Assembly (NCBI RefSeq): GCF_000262545.1
Contig: NZ_JH660660.1
Location: 1-64,000 of the forward strand
Direction: 5' to 3'
Length of the DNA stretch: 64,000 nt
Source: Prevotella bivia DSM 20514
GTDB lineage: Bacteria; Bacteroidota; Bacteroidia; Bacteroidales; Bacteroidaceae
A program made the position numbers and the translations under genes. Below, piece by piece: positions 27,001 through 36,548 of this stretch (positions are counted from its first letter, which is position 1; every line of letters begins with the position of its first letter). The notes under the pieces are model-generated. The model made no database searches. It worked only from the letters and a program-made list of their open reading frames with translations, and had not been told where the DNA came from.

Positions 27001-27036
27001 AAAAGGTATGTTGGGCGTTTTCTCAAGATACCTTTT
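27001..27036 (+). terminator. Terminator of the P-loop/CYTH gene
   Basis: Arms AAAAGGTAT and ATACCTTTT form a 9-bp stem around an 18-base loop, followed by GTGTTTTAT. Moderately convincing. Confidence 0.55.
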
Positions 27037-27110
27037 GTGTTTTATCACTGATAGCAAATGGATGTTTTCTGTTTTCTCTCTAATAAATTCATAGTGTCTT
27101 ATTAAATTTG

Positions 27111-27184
27111 TATCTTTGCATAAGATAGGCTGTACTTGGGAATTTGAAAGTAAACTTTCATTCCTCTCGTTTGCACTATCTTTG
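27111..27184 (+). promoter_or_regulatory. Tandem -7 boxes upstream of metA
   Basis: TATCTTTGCATAAG occurs twice, at 27111-27124 and 27177-27190. Between them is a 14-base palindrome, GAAAGT-AA-ACTTTC (27146-27159). The downstream box is 25 bases from the metA ATG. This suggests two promoters with an operator-like site between them; no SAM riboswitch fold was seen. Confidence 0.5.
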
Positions 27185-27208
27185 CATAAGTTATAAAAAC
27201 TATATGAT

Positions 27209-28126
27209 ATGCCCCTTCGACTCCCAGATAGATTACCAGCAATTGATATTTTGAAGAGAGAGAATATCTTTGTAATGGATAATTCGCGCGCTCACAAGCA
27301 AGATATACGCCCATTGCGCATAGCTATTCTTAACCTTATGCCTTTGAAGATAACGACTGAAACCGACTTGGTGCGCTTGTTATCAAACACGCCCTTGCAG
27401 TTGGAAATTAGTTTTATGAAACTAAAGAGTCATACTCCTAAGCATACCCCCGTAGAGCACATGATGATGTTTTATAAGGAATTTGCTGAAATGAAAACGG
27501 AGAAGTATGACGGCATGATCGTAACAGGTGCACCTGTAGAGATAATGCCCTTTGAAGAGGTGAGTTATTGGGACGAGGTGAAAGAGATCTTCAACTGGGC
27601 AGCTAAAAATGTAACCTCTACGCTCTATATCTGTTGGGCAGCACAAGCAGGGTTATATCACTTTTATGGTGTGCCTAAGTATGAGCTGGACAAGAAGATG
27701 TTTGGTATATTTCCCACTGAAGCACTAAAGCCCGAACTACCTATCTTTCGTGGTTTTGATGATGTATTTAGTATGCCGCAAAGTAGGCATACCGAGGTTC
27801 TCCGAAAGGATATTGAAGGAGTGGAAGCATTAAAGATAGTGGCAGAATCGGTAGAGAGTGGTGTGTCAATCGTTATGGCACGTGGAGGTAGAGAATTTTT
27901 TATAACAGGACATTTGGAATATGCTCCTAATACGCTAGATGATGAATACAAACGCGATAAAGGAAAACGCTCGGATGTTGATATACCTTTGCATTATTAC
28001 AGAAACAATGATCCTCAACAAGGTATATTTGTAACATGGCGTGCACATGCCAACTTACTCTTTGCCAATTGGATAAACTATTATGTTTATCAAGAAACAC
28101 CATACAATATTAACGACATTAAGTAA
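27209..28126 (+). CDS. metA: Homoserine O-acyltransferase, predicted acetyl type
   Basis: A 305-residue enzyme that activates homoserine for methionine synthesis. The catalytic nucleophile is C142 (YICWAAQAG), with H235 and E237 (TGHLEY) completing the triad. Annotations usually read succinyltransferase, but position 111 is Glu (TGAPVEI), the residue that directs acetyl-CoA use in the Bacillus cereus and Thermotoga enzymes; succinyl-type E. coli MetA has Gly. So O-acetylhomoserine is the predicted product. It is followed 15 bases later by the U32 gene and preceded by tandem promoters. Confidence 0.93.
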   Translation: MPLRLPDRLPAIDILKRENIFVMDNSRAHKQDIRPLRIAILNLMPLKITTETDLVRLLSNTPLQLEISFMKLKSHTPKHTPVEHMMMFYKEFAEMKTEKYDGMIVTGAPVEIMPFEEVSYWDEVKEIFNWAAKNVTSTLYICWAAQAGLYHFYGVPKYELDKKMFGIFPTEALKPELPIFRGFDDVFSMPQSRHTEVLRKDIEGVEALKIVAESVESGVSIVMARGGREFFITGHLEYAPNTLDDEYKRDKGKRSDVDIPLHYYRNNDPQQGIFVTWRAHANLLFANWINYYVYQETPYNINDIK

Positions 28127-28141
28127 AAAGGAAAAAATAGA

Positions 28142-30082
28142 ATGCGAACAATAGAACTACTTGCCCCTGCAAAGAATGTTGAATGTGGCAAGGCTGCCAT
28201 TGATCATGGTGCCGATGCTGTATATATTGGAGCACAGAAGTTTGGGGCAAGGCAGTCGGCTGGCAATAGCGTAGAGGATATAGCCGAACTATGTGCTTAT
28301 GCCCACCGTTACGATGCAAGAGTGCATGTAACGCTCAATACAATTATCTATGATCACGAATTAGACGACACTATAAAATTAGTGGAGGAATTAATAGAGG
28401 TAGGTGTAGATGCTTTCTTAGTGCAAGACATGGGGTTGTTCTCGGCTATTAAGAAGCTGCTACCTCCTTATGTAGCTCTTCATGCTAGCACACAGTGCGA
28501 TACACGAACTGTAAATAAAGCAAAGTGGCTTCAGCAGCAGGGTTTTAACCGTGTAGTATTGGCAAGAGAACTATCGGCAGACGAAATAAAAAATATTCAT
28601 GAGCAGTTGCCTAGTCTTGAGCTAGAAGCCTTTGTACATGGAGCTTTGTGTGTGAGCTATAGTGGTGTATGTTATGCTTCACAGCATTGTTTCGACCGAT
28701 CGGCTAATCGCGGTGCTTGTTCGCAATTTTGTCGTTTAGCATTCGATCTTGTAGATAGTGATGGACACATGATAGAAAAGCAAGCCCACTTGTTGTCGCT
28801 AAAGGATATGAAACAGATAGACAACTTGGAAACTTTGATGCGATCGGGGGCATGTTCGTTTAAGATAGAAGGTAGACTCAAAGATATTAACTATGTGAAG
28901 AACGTAGTGTCTGCTTATTCGCAACGACTAGATGAAATTATAGCAAAATATCCAAAGGAGTTTTGTAGGGCATCACTTGGAAATGTGGTGTATCAGTTTA
29001 CTCCTGATTTGAATAAAACCTTCAACCGTGGCTATACAAATTACTTTGTGCAAGGAAGACAAGCTAATATCTTCTCGCCAAATACTCCCAAAGCACTTGG
29101 TGAATATGTAGGTAAGGTAAAAGAACTACGTAAGGATAGCTTTAATGTAGCAGGTACAGCAACCTTTACCAATGGAGATGGACTCTGTTTTTTGCGTATG
29201 ACGGTTGTAGGTGGTATTGAGAAAACAACACTTGAAGGCTTTCGTGTGAATAGAGCTGAAGGCAATAGGCTTTATCCTTATAAGATGCCACAGGGATTGA
29301 AGCCTGGTGTGGGCTTGTATAGAAATCAAGACCAAGCTTTCGAAAAAGAATTAAGTGGAGAAACTGCTGTACGCCGTATAAGCGTGGCGATGTGTTTAGA
29401 AAAATATAAAGCAGGTTATGTGCTAAAAGCAGAGATCTTATCATCGCATAATGCCTTTCCACAAGTGGAAGTAAAACTTCCCTTTGAACATCAACTAGCG
29501 AAGAAAGCACAATGTGAAAATATAGTGAAGCAACTTACAAAGCTGGGTACTACAGTGTATGAATGTCATAATATGGCGATAGGTGAGGGCGTTGAACAAT
29601 GTTTTATCCCTAACAGTGTGTTGGCAGAACTTAGACGTATGATCGTGGAGCAGCTTGATAAAGTGGTAGCAGCACAGCGTATGCAAGAACGCTATCGACA
29701 CATGGCAGTAGGCAAAAATAGACTTGTTGTGATAGAGGCAAACCCTAAACAATATCAAGGCTTCACCTACTTATATAATATATCAAATCAAGTTGCCCTG
29801 CAATTCTATCAAGCACAAGGCTTGAAAGAGGTTGATATGGCATACGAAATTGCTAATAAATATAAGATAGATAGGGTAAAGAATCAAAGGGAAAGCGTGC
29901 CTGATGCACTACTTATGCAGTGTCGCCATTGCATACGTTATTCGTTAGGTTATTGTGTGAAACGAGGTGGAAAGCAACCTTCTTGGCATGAACCACTTTA
30001 TTTAACATTGCCTGATAAGCGCAAATTTAGATTGGAGTTTGATTGTAAAAACTGTCAGATGAATATTCACCCCGCAGAGTAA
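28142..30082 (+). CDS. U32 family protein (peptidase U32 / RlhA-TrhP type)
   Basis: A 646-residue member of family U32. The signature EAFVHGALCVSYSGVC lies at 162-177, and cysteines C170, C177, C193 and C197 probably bind a metal or Fe-S cluster. A middle region resembling DUF3656 and a C-terminal Cys-rich end (QCRHCIRYSLGYC, then FDCKNCQ) follow. Long U32 proteins such as RlhA hydroxylate 23S rRNA C2501, and YegQ/TrhP acts on tRNA U34; the old collagenase label is doubtful. The length and DUF3656-like part favour an RlhA-type role. It is probably co-transcribed with metA and the next gene. Confidence 0.8.
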   Translation: MRTIELLAPAKNVECGKAAIDHGADAVYIGAQKFGARQSAGNSVEDIAELCAYAHRYDARVHVTLNTIIYDHELDDTIKLVEELIEVGVDAFLVQDMGLFSAIKKLLPPYVALHASTQCDTRTVNKAKWLQQQGFNRVVLARELSADEIKNIHEQLPSLELEAFVHGALCVSYSGVCYASQHCFDRSANRGACSQFCRLAFDLVDSDGHMIEKQAHLLSLKDMKQIDNLETLMRSGACSFKIEGRLKDINYVKNVVSAYSQRLDEIIAKYPKEFCRASLGNVVYQFTPDLNKTFNRGYTNYFVQGRQANIFSPNTPKALGEYVGKVKELRKDSFNVAGTATFTNGDGLCFLRMTVVGGIEKTTLEGFRVNRAEGNRLYPYKMPQGLKPGVGLYRNQDQAFEKELSGETAVRRISVAMCLEKYKAGYVLKAEILSSHNAFPQVEVKLPFEHQLAKKAQCENIVKQLTKLGTTVYECHNMAIGEGVEQCFIPNSVLAELRRMIVEQLDKVVAAQRMQERYRHMAVGKNRLVVIEANPKQYQGFTYLYNISNQVALQFYQAQGLKEVDMAYEIANKYKIDRVKNQRESVPDALLMQCRHCIRYSLGYCVKRGGKQPSWHEPLYLTLPDKRKFRLEFDCKNCQMNIHPAE

Positions 30083-30100
30083 ATTTTAAAGGATAATAAG

Positions 30101-31189
30101 ATGAAGTTGAGAAGTGGCTTTTATTCTGTTTTGCTAGTGTTGATGTCATGCTTGTTGGTAGGATGTTATCATCAAAAGACTCGTTCTTTTGTTCAATTGC
30201 CAGATAGCATACAAGAGGCGCAAATATCTCATCATTTGCATACTAATTTTGATTCTATCGCAAAGCAAGGAGGCGATACATCAAGTTATTGGGGTGGGAG
30301 AGAAGCACGTTTCGACTCGCTTAACTTTCGTATTAAGCATCATTATTCGCAAGGATTTAACTTTATAGTGAGGTCTGACTCACTAGAATTGCTTCGACAA
30401 CAACCAGAGGAAGCTATCAATAAATTAGAAACTGATAGCTTTTCTGTGAAGAAAGGTAAGCTGGTGGTAGTAGCTGATGTGCGTATATTATCAACAGATA
30501 AAACTGACTCGGTGTGGATACATATAGCTACAGAAGATGCAAAATTTGGTTGGATACACGAAAGTAAGCTACTTAAGCAAGTAGATCCTGCTGATCCTAT
30601 TTCACAGTTTATTTCTACTTTCTCTAATATACACTTACTCTTCTTTCTAATAGTAATCTCCATAATAGCCGTGGGCTATATGTTTCGGAAGATCAGAAAG
30701 CGCAATGCAAGGATCGTACATTTTAATGATATTAATAGCCTTTATCCCACACTGCTTACTACAGTGGTGGCTACATCGGCAACATTCTATGCTAGTATTC
30801 AGCTCTTTGCTCCAGAAACATGGCGTGAGTTTTATTTCCATCCATCGCTCAACCCTTTCTCACAACCATTATTATTGAATATATTTTTATTGCTAGTTTG
30901 GGCAATGCTCATCATTGCTATTGCCACTGTTGATGATGTAAGACGATTATTAAAATCGACAGATGCTGTGCTTTACTTAGGTGGTACAGCTAGTATTTGT
31001 GCTGTAAACTATATTATTTTCTCTATTACTACCTTATATTATATAGGCTATCTATTGCTTGTAGTCTACCTTTATTTTGCTTTTAAGAAGTATTGGGTAC
31101 ACCATAGTGAGAAATATTATTGTGGTAATTGTGGAATGTACTTACATCGTAGAGGTAGATGTCCACGCTGTGGAACTATGAATGAGTAA
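30101..31189 (+). CDS. Lipoprotein-like membrane protein with SH3-like domain and zinc ribbon
   Basis: A 362-residue protein of unknown role. It has a lipobox-like N-terminus (LLVGC, C22), an extracytoplasmic region with an SH3-like stretch (KGKLVVVADVRILSTDKTDS, then KFGWIHESKLL, about 125-165), about five membrane helices (175-194, 219-237, 262-280, 293-312, 315-332) and a C-terminal zinc ribbon CGNCGMYLHRRGRCPRCG. This would place the sensor-like part outside and the zinc ribbon inside. It lies 18 bases after the U32 gene. Confidence 0.7.
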   Translation: MKLRSGFYSVLLVLMSCLLVGCYHQKTRSFVQLPDSIQEAQISHHLHTNFDSIAKQGGDTSSYWGGREARFDSLNFRIKHHYSQGFNFIVRSDSLELLRQQPEEAINKLETDSFSVKKGKLVVVADVRILSTDKTDSVWIHIATEDAKFGWIHESKLLKQVDPADPISQFISTFSNIHLLFFLIVISIIAVGYMFRKIRKRNARIVHFNDINSLYPTLLTTVVATSATFYASIQLFAPETWREFYFHPSLNPFSQPLLLNIFLLLVWAMLIIAIATVDDVRRLLKSTDAVLYLGGTASICAVNYIIFSITTLYYIGYLLLVVYLYFAFKKYWVHHSEKYYCGNCGMYLHRRGRCPRCGTMNE

Positions 31190-31243
31190 TAGCTATATCT
31201 TATTTCCTAATAAATAAGGATTGTGTCCTTTGCATATTATAGC

Positions 31244-31251
31244 TAACTTTG
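31244..31251 (+). promoter_or_regulatory. Candidate -7 box for the TonB receptor gene
   Basis: TAACTTTG followed by CGC, 33 bases before the ATG at 31285. Confidence 0.45.
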
Positions 31252-31284
31252 CGCTCTGTAATGATCAAGGTTTTAGTATAAAAT

Positions 31285-33777
31285 ATGCAGTACAGAAAAA
31301 TAATACTTGGCGGACTTTTTGTTAGTTTAGTACCTATTGGGGCTAGCGCAGATAATCATATCGTAGTAAACGATTCTTCTAAGATTTACGATATAGATGA
31401 AGTGGTAGTTATAGATCAACCAAAGGAAAACTTCCGTCTTCGTAAGCAACCGCTAAGTAGCACCTCATTCGATGCTACTCGCTTGTTAAACTTGAATGTG
31501 CAAGATTTGCGTCAGATTTCTATTTTTGTTCCTTCGTTCACGATGCCTGAATATGGTAGTCGATACACCTCGGCTATGTATATTCGCGGTATAGGTTCGC
31601 GTGTAAACTCTCCTGCTGTGGGCATCTATGTTGACGGAATGCCTTTACAGAGCAAAAGTGCTTTCAATTTCCATACCTATGATGTAGATAGAATAGATGT
31701 GTTACATGGACCACAAGGTACGCTCTATGGTGTTAACACCGAAGGAGGTTTGATACGTTTATATAGCAAGAACCCTTTCCAATATCAGGGTACAGATGTT
31801 AAACTATCAATAGGCTCACGCTTATGGCGCAAAGCAGAGATAAGCCATTATGAGAAGATAAACGATAAGGTGGCTTTCTCACTCGCTGGTTTCTATGATG
31901 GGCAGAATGGTTTCTTCCATAATCAATATGATGGAACTAGAGCCGATAAGATGAACGAGTTTGGCGCAAAAGGCAGATTGAAGTGGAAACCCACTTCGCG
32001 CTTATCGCTCGACTTGATAGCCGATTATCAATATGTACACCAAAATGGCTTCCCTTATGGGCAAGTAGTAACAGCAGAAGAAATAGCAGCAGCTCCAATA
32101 ACCTCTCCGCTTTATAGTTTGAAGCCTGGTACGCTAGAGCCTAACCAAAATCGTCAAAGCAATTATCGTCGTAATGTTATCAACACAGGGCTTGGACTTA
32201 AATATGCTGGCAATGGTTTTGATATTAATTCGATGACTTCATGGCAGTATCTACACGATAATATGTTGATGGATATTGACTATTCGCCAAAGGATTTCCT
32301 TCACATGACCGAGCGTCAGCATGGTAATGCTATTACGGAAGAGTTATCAATAAAGAGTCATAACAATAGCAAATGGCATTGGACTTTTGGTACTTTTGGT
32401 TCTTACCAATGGTTAAAGACTACTGCACCTGTTTATTTCGATGCTGATATGAATAGCTTCCTGTCAAGAACTATTACGCAAAATGTTTACAACGGCATAC
32501 TTAATAAAATGGCAGCAGGTATGGCTAAAGGCTTTAAAGCTCTGGGTATGAGTAAAGAAGCTGCTCTTGAAGCTGCTAAGAAGGCTGCGGCTGGCATTAT
32601 AAAAGTAGCAGGAGGAGTTACTATTAATATGGCAATGGATCCAGTTCCAGGCATCTTCCAAACTCCATCCTATAATTTTGGTGTATATCATGAAAGTAAT
32701 ATTGAAGTAACTCCACGCCTTACAGCTACGCTTGGTCTGCGTTATGATTACTCGCATGTGGCTATTGATTACGAAACATCGGCTCGTGTAGCAATGAATG
32801 TAAATGTGATGGGAGCAAAGCTAAGCCCTGTTATTACCTCTATGCTAAGCCATCATGAGGATAATAGCTTTAACCAGTTATTACCAAAAGTAGGGTTGAC
32901 CTATGCTTTTAATAATGGTAGCAATATTTACGCTACATGGTCGAAAGGCTATCGTGCTGGTGGTTACAACTTCCAGATGTTCGCCGATATATTGCAAGCA
33001 GAAGTTTCAGGAGTAGCTCGAACAGCACGTACTAATGTAGATATTCAGCACGATGATGCTTTCTATGAGAAGGTAGCTAATACTATTGCTTACAAGCCAG
33101 AGACAAGTTGGAACTATGAGGTAGGTACTCATCTTAATCTTTTAGATAATCAGTTGCATCTTGATTTATCAGGTTTCTATATGCAAATTCACAACCAACA
33201 GCTTTCTGTAATGGCAGGAAACTATGGTTTCGGTCGTATGATGACGAATGCTGGTAAGAGCCACTCATGTGGATTAGAGGCACGATTGTTAGGTATGGCG
33301 TTAGACAATAAGTTAGCTTACTCTCTCAGTTATGGCTTTACAAGCGCACAGTTTGACGAATATACCGATAACACTCCTAGTGGAACTGTAGATTATAAGG
33401 GTAAGAAAGTGCCTTTTGTGCCAGCACACACCTTGGGCTCTAGTGCAGACTACCTCATTAACATAGATCCTGCTGCTTTGCTCGATCCTACTAATAAATT
33501 TCATCTTCGTAGTGTAACAATAGGTATGAATGTGGCTGCTCAAGGTAAAACTTATTGGGACGAAGCGAATACAATTGCACAGAAGTTTTACGCAGTACTT
33601 GGTGCACATGCTGATGCCAATTTTGGTTTATTCAATATAAATCTATGGGTGCGTAACTTTACAAACACTAAATATAATACTTTTGCTGTTCAGAATGCAG
33701 CGACAGGTACTAAATATACCTTTGCACAGCAAGGTAATCCATTCCAATTGGGAGTTGATGTCAACTTCCACTTTTAA
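31285..33777 (+). CDS. TonB-dependent outer-membrane receptor
   Basis: An 830-residue receptor. A signal peptide (1-22, GASAD) is followed by a TonB-box-like segment DIDEVVVIDQ (36-45), a plug domain (LRQISIFVPSFTMPEYGSRY, then VGIYVDGMP and VLHGPQGTLYG) and a complete beta barrel ending in aromatic FHF. There is no N-terminal carboxypeptidase-like domain and no SusD partner, so it is more like siderophore, heme or cobalamin receptors than glycan SusC proteins. A helical Ala- and Lys-rich insertion lies at about 405-440, an unusual loop. The substrate is unknown. Confidence 0.88.
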   Translation: MQYRKIILGGLFVSLVPIGASADNHIVVNDSSKIYDIDEVVVIDQPKENFRLRKQPLSSTSFDATRLLNLNVQDLRQISIFVPSFTMPEYGSRYTSAMYIRGIGSRVNSPAVGIYVDGMPLQSKSAFNFHTYDVDRIDVLHGPQGTLYGVNTEGGLIRLYSKNPFQYQGTDVKLSIGSRLWRKAEISHYEKINDKVAFSLAGFYDGQNGFFHNQYDGTRADKMNEFGAKGRLKWKPTSRLSLDLIADYQYVHQNGFPYGQVVTAEEIAAAPITSPLYSLKPGTLEPNQNRQSNYRRNVINTGLGLKYAGNGFDINSMTSWQYLHDNMLMDIDYSPKDFLHMTERQHGNAITEELSIKSHNNSKWHWTFGTFGSYQWLKTTAPVYFDADMNSFLSRTITQNVYNGILNKMAAGMAKGFKALGMSKEAALEAAKKAAAGIIKVAGGVTINMAMDPVPGIFQTPSYNFGVYHESNIEVTPRLTATLGLRYDYSHVAIDYETSARVAMNVNVMGAKLSPVITSMLSHHEDNSFNQLLPKVGLTYAFNNGSNIYATWSKGYRAGGYNFQMFADILQAEVSGVARTARTNVDIQHDDAFYEKVANTIAYKPETSWNYEVGTHLNLLDNQLHLDLSGFYMQIHNQQLSVMAGNYGFGRMMTNAGKSHSCGLEARLLGMALDNKLAYSLSYGFTSAQFDEYTDNTPSGTVDYKGKKVPFVPAHTLGSSADYLINIDPAALLDPTNKFHLRSVTIGMNVAAQGKTYWDEANTIAQKFYAVLGAHADANFGLFNINLWVRNFTNTKYNTFAVQNAATGTKYTFAQQGNPFQLGVDVNFHF

Positions 33778-33816
33778 CGAAAGGTTTTGATTTATTAACA
33801 CTACTATTGTTTTTAG

Positions 33817-33843
33817 CCGCTTAGTCTGAGACAGATTAAGCGG
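33817..33843 (+). terminator. Terminator of the TonB receptor gene
   Basis: Stem CCGCTTAGTCTG with CAGATTAAGCGG (one G-T pair), 3-base loop, then TTTTTATTTTC. Confidence 0.85.
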
Positions 33844-33992
33844 TTTTTATTTTCTCTTCTATAATCATAAGGATATTTCTTGCGATATGATTAGCGCAAT
33901 AAACAAAAGTATTTATTTGAAAGTTTCAGCACAGAAAAGCATATAAGCGATAGATTTCTCGTGAAATCTTACCTACGTATAATATTAATGTG

Positions 33993-34000
33993 TATCTTTG
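33993..34000 (+). promoter_or_regulatory. Candidate -7 box for the TPR gene
   Basis: TATCTTTG followed by TATAAAC, 82 bases before the ATG at 34082. Confidence 0.45.
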
Positions 34001-34081
34001 TATAAACTATAGCTCTTAAAACTTGTTGAACATTACTATTTTACTAGCTATGCAATTACTAATTAAATTCTTTTTTAGTGT

Positions 34082-35689
34082 ATGAAACATTATCAAAAAT
34101 TATTGGTTTTAACGTTGCTCTGCTCGTTAACCCCACTGCTAACTTTAGCTCAAAAAAACACGTATAACTTTAAGCAAGCTGTTGCTGCTCTTAATAATCA
34201 AGACATTGCAAAGGCGAAGAAACTAATCTTTATGGATATGGGAGGCAACACCAAAGATCCGTACGACTTGTTCTTATTATCGCTTGCTTATAGTATTGAA
34301 AAGAATGTAGATAGTGCGTTTATCTCGATAGACCAAGCTATTAAGTATATGCCTAAGTCTGATGAAACATATCTTTATCAAGCGTATAATTATCGTGCAA
34401 AACTATGTGAAACGTGTAACGATAGCGAAAAACAGTTAGCAACTTATAATGATATGGTGAAGGCATTGCCTAAGAATGTCGAAGCACTGCTTCTTAGAGC
34501 TAAATTTTATGCTAACGAGCTGGAAGATTATAAGCATTCAAAAGCCGATTTACAAAAAGCTCTGCAGTTAGATGCAGGCAATCTTGATGCTATGTACACG
34601 CTTGGTGATCTTGAATTTGTGCAGAAAAACTGTGATAAAGCTATCGATTGTTACACAAAGGTGCTAACAGCCAATCCTAATTATGTGGAGGCACGCTTAC
34701 ATAGAAGTATAGCTTACAACCAACTCGATAAGCAGGACGCTAGTATTGAAGATTTAATGGAGTTGATTAAACAAGACGATACGGATGGTTACGACAACCT
34801 TTTAGCTCGATCTGACTCGGCAGAAATAAGGGAAATCATCATAAAGAAGCTCAATGCCAGAGCCGCTGCTGATCCTACAAACGGCATTTGGAAGCACGTT
34901 TTGGGAAGTGTTTACTATAGAGTGGCGGATTATCCAAAGGCTGTAGCTGCCTATAAGGAAGCGTTTGCTATTGATAAAGCTGCAGGTAGTGCTTATAATG
35001 TAGCAAATACTTATTATTTACAAAACTTACATCAAGAAGCCTTGGAATGGATAGGTAAGGCAGAAGCGCAGGCAAGGAAAGAGTCTGAAAATATGCAGCG
35101 ATACTTCTCCTTACATGCTAATATTTATGATGATATGGGCAGATACGATGAAGCCATTAAACAATTTACAATGGCTGCTGATGCCAATCCTGAGAAAACC
35201 ACTCCTTTGTGGGATCGAGCTTTCACCTATATGAAGATGGGTAAGTTTAAAGAAGCACTCAAAGATATTAACGCTTATGATGAAAAGACCGAACATGATA
35301 ATGGTTTAGTGTATCTATATCGGGGCTGGATATATCAACAGTTAGGTAACACTATGAATACCGAAGGCGACTTTAGGAAGGCTATCGAAACAGATAGTAT
35401 AGGTACACCGAGTGCTGCTACCTTTATAGCACAACATTTCTTACACCTTGATAAACAAGCCCTTGAAAGCCTTAATAAGAGCTTGCAAGAAGACACATCT
35501 GCTATTAATTATTTCTATGCAGCATGCTTCTATGCGATAAAGAATGATAAACCTATGGCGATGCGCCAAATAGAGATAGCAGTTGAGAAAGGATACAATA
35601 GCTGGTCTACATTGCGCGACTTTCCTTTCTTAAAGAATATGCACGGTTATAAGCCGTATGATGATTTCATATTGGCACGAATAAAGTAA
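34082..35689 (+). CDS. Exported tetratricopeptide repeat protein
   Basis: A 535-residue periplasmic or surface protein with a signal peptide (1-23, LLTLAQ) and about ten TPR units along its length, such as GNLDAMYTLGDLEFVQKN, ADYPKAVAAYKEAFAIDKA and MGKFKEALKDINAYDEK. It has no catalytic motif and no lipobox. It is monocistronic with its own promoter and a strong terminator. It is probably a scaffold in an envelope complex; no specific partner is suggested by neighbours. Confidence 0.82.
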   Translation: MKHYQKLLVLTLLCSLTPLLTLAQKNTYNFKQAVAALNNQDIAKAKKLIFMDMGGNTKDPYDLFLLSLAYSIEKNVDSAFISIDQAIKYMPKSDETYLYQAYNYRAKLCETCNDSEKQLATYNDMVKALPKNVEALLLRAKFYANELEDYKHSKADLQKALQLDAGNLDAMYTLGDLEFVQKNCDKAIDCYTKVLTANPNYVEARLHRSIAYNQLDKQDASIEDLMELIKQDDTDGYDNLLARSDSAEIREIIIKKLNARAAADPTNGIWKHVLGSVYYRVADYPKAVAAYKEAFAIDKAAGSAYNVANTYYLQNLHQEALEWIGKAEAQARKESENMQRYFSLHANIYDDMGRYDEAIKQFTMAADANPEKTTPLWDRAFTYMKMGKFKEALKDINAYDEKTEHDNGLVYLYRGWIYQQLGNTMNTEGDFRKAIETDSIGTPSAATFIAQHFLHLDKQALESLNKSLQEDTSAINYFYAACFYAIKNDKPMAMRQIEIAVEKGYNSWSTLRDFPFLKNMHGYKPYDDFILARIK

Positions 35690-35701
35690 AAAAAATGAAT
35701 G

Positions 35702-35748
35702 CAACAGCCTATTGGCTCAAGAATATTCTTGGGTTAATAGGTTGTTGT
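35702..35748 (+). terminator. Terminator of the TPR gene
   Basis: A long hairpin: CAACAGCCTATT...CAAGAATA pairs with TATTCTTG...AATAGGTTGTTG with several G-T pairs, followed by TTTATATG. Confidence 0.75.
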
Positions 35749-35771
35749 TTATATGTATATAGGAAAGGATA

Positions 35772-36548
35772 ATGAACGAATTACCAAAGATAGGCTGCTA
35801 TAAGTTTTTAGTAGAACCTTTTCATTGTGATTTCTCTAAACGTCTCTTTTTGGGACATCTAGGAAATCATTTGCTTAATGCTGCCGACTTTCATAGTAAC
35901 GACAGAGGCTATGGTATGAACTACCTTCATACTGTAAACAAAACGTGGGTTTTGAGTAGGCTCACAATAGAGATGTCAGAATACCCTCTTGCTTACGAAA
36001 CAATCAATATAGAAACGTGGCTAAAAAGTGTTATGCGCTACTTCACGGGGCGTAACTTTAAAATTACCAATGAGCAAGGAAATACACTAGGTTATGGTAA
36101 AAGTGTATGGGCAATGATTGATGTAGAGACCCGACAACCTGTCAATTTATTAGATGTGTGCAATGGTATTATATCAACATTCATAGATAAAGAAAAAGAA
36201 TGTAACATTGATAAACTTTCGCGTGTTCAGGTTTCAGAAACCGCTTCTTTAGTAAGAAGTATTGACACCCACTATAGTGATGTTGATATGAATGGACATA
36301 TCAACTCCATAAAATATATAGAGCATGTGCTCGACTTATGGTCAGTGGATTGGTATCAACAGCATACGATCAAGCGTATAGATGTTGCTTATGTGGCAGA
36401 GTCGCATCAAGGCGACCAATTAAACTTTTATTTAGAGCCATTCACTTCAGCGCAAGAAAGCGAGCATTATAGCGTGAGGATAACAAAGGTAAACAGCCAC
36501 GAAGCTGAAACTGAGGTTTGCCGATGTGCTGTTTATTTCTTAAAATAA
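35772..36548 (+). CDS. Acyl-ACP thioesterase
   Basis: A 258-residue double hot-dog thioesterase that frees fatty acids from acyl carrier protein. The N-terminal hot dog carries NYLHTVNKTWVLSRLTIEM and the second YSDVDMNGHINSIKYIEH, where Asn and His in the D-x-N-x-H pattern match the FatA/FatB catalytic site. In anaerobes such enzymes can set membrane fatty-acid composition or release short-chain acids; chain length cannot be told. Its last 16 bases overlap the convergent membrane-protein gene. Confidence 0.88.
   Translation: MNELPKIGCYKFLVEPFHCDFSKRLFLGHLGNHLLNAADFHSNDRGYGMNYLHTVNKTWVLSRLTIEMSEYPLAYETINIETWLKSVMRYFTGRNFKITNEQGNTLGYGKSVWAMIDVETRQPVNLLDVCNGIISTFIDKEKECNIDKLSRVQVSETASLVRSIDTHYSDVDMNGHINSIKYIEHVLDLWSVDWYQQHTIKRIDVAYVAESHQGDQLNFYLEPFTSAQESEHYSVRITKVNSHEAETEVCRCAVYFLK

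Larger units (their letters stand above)
33778..34081. other. 304-base intergenic region
   Basis: It contains the receptor terminator (33817-33843) and a -7 box (33993-34000). Nothing else was recognised. Confidence 0.6.

Noticed and set aside
27120..27208. SAM riboswitch before metA
   Set aside because: Too short and lacking the nested helices of known SAM riboswitch classes.
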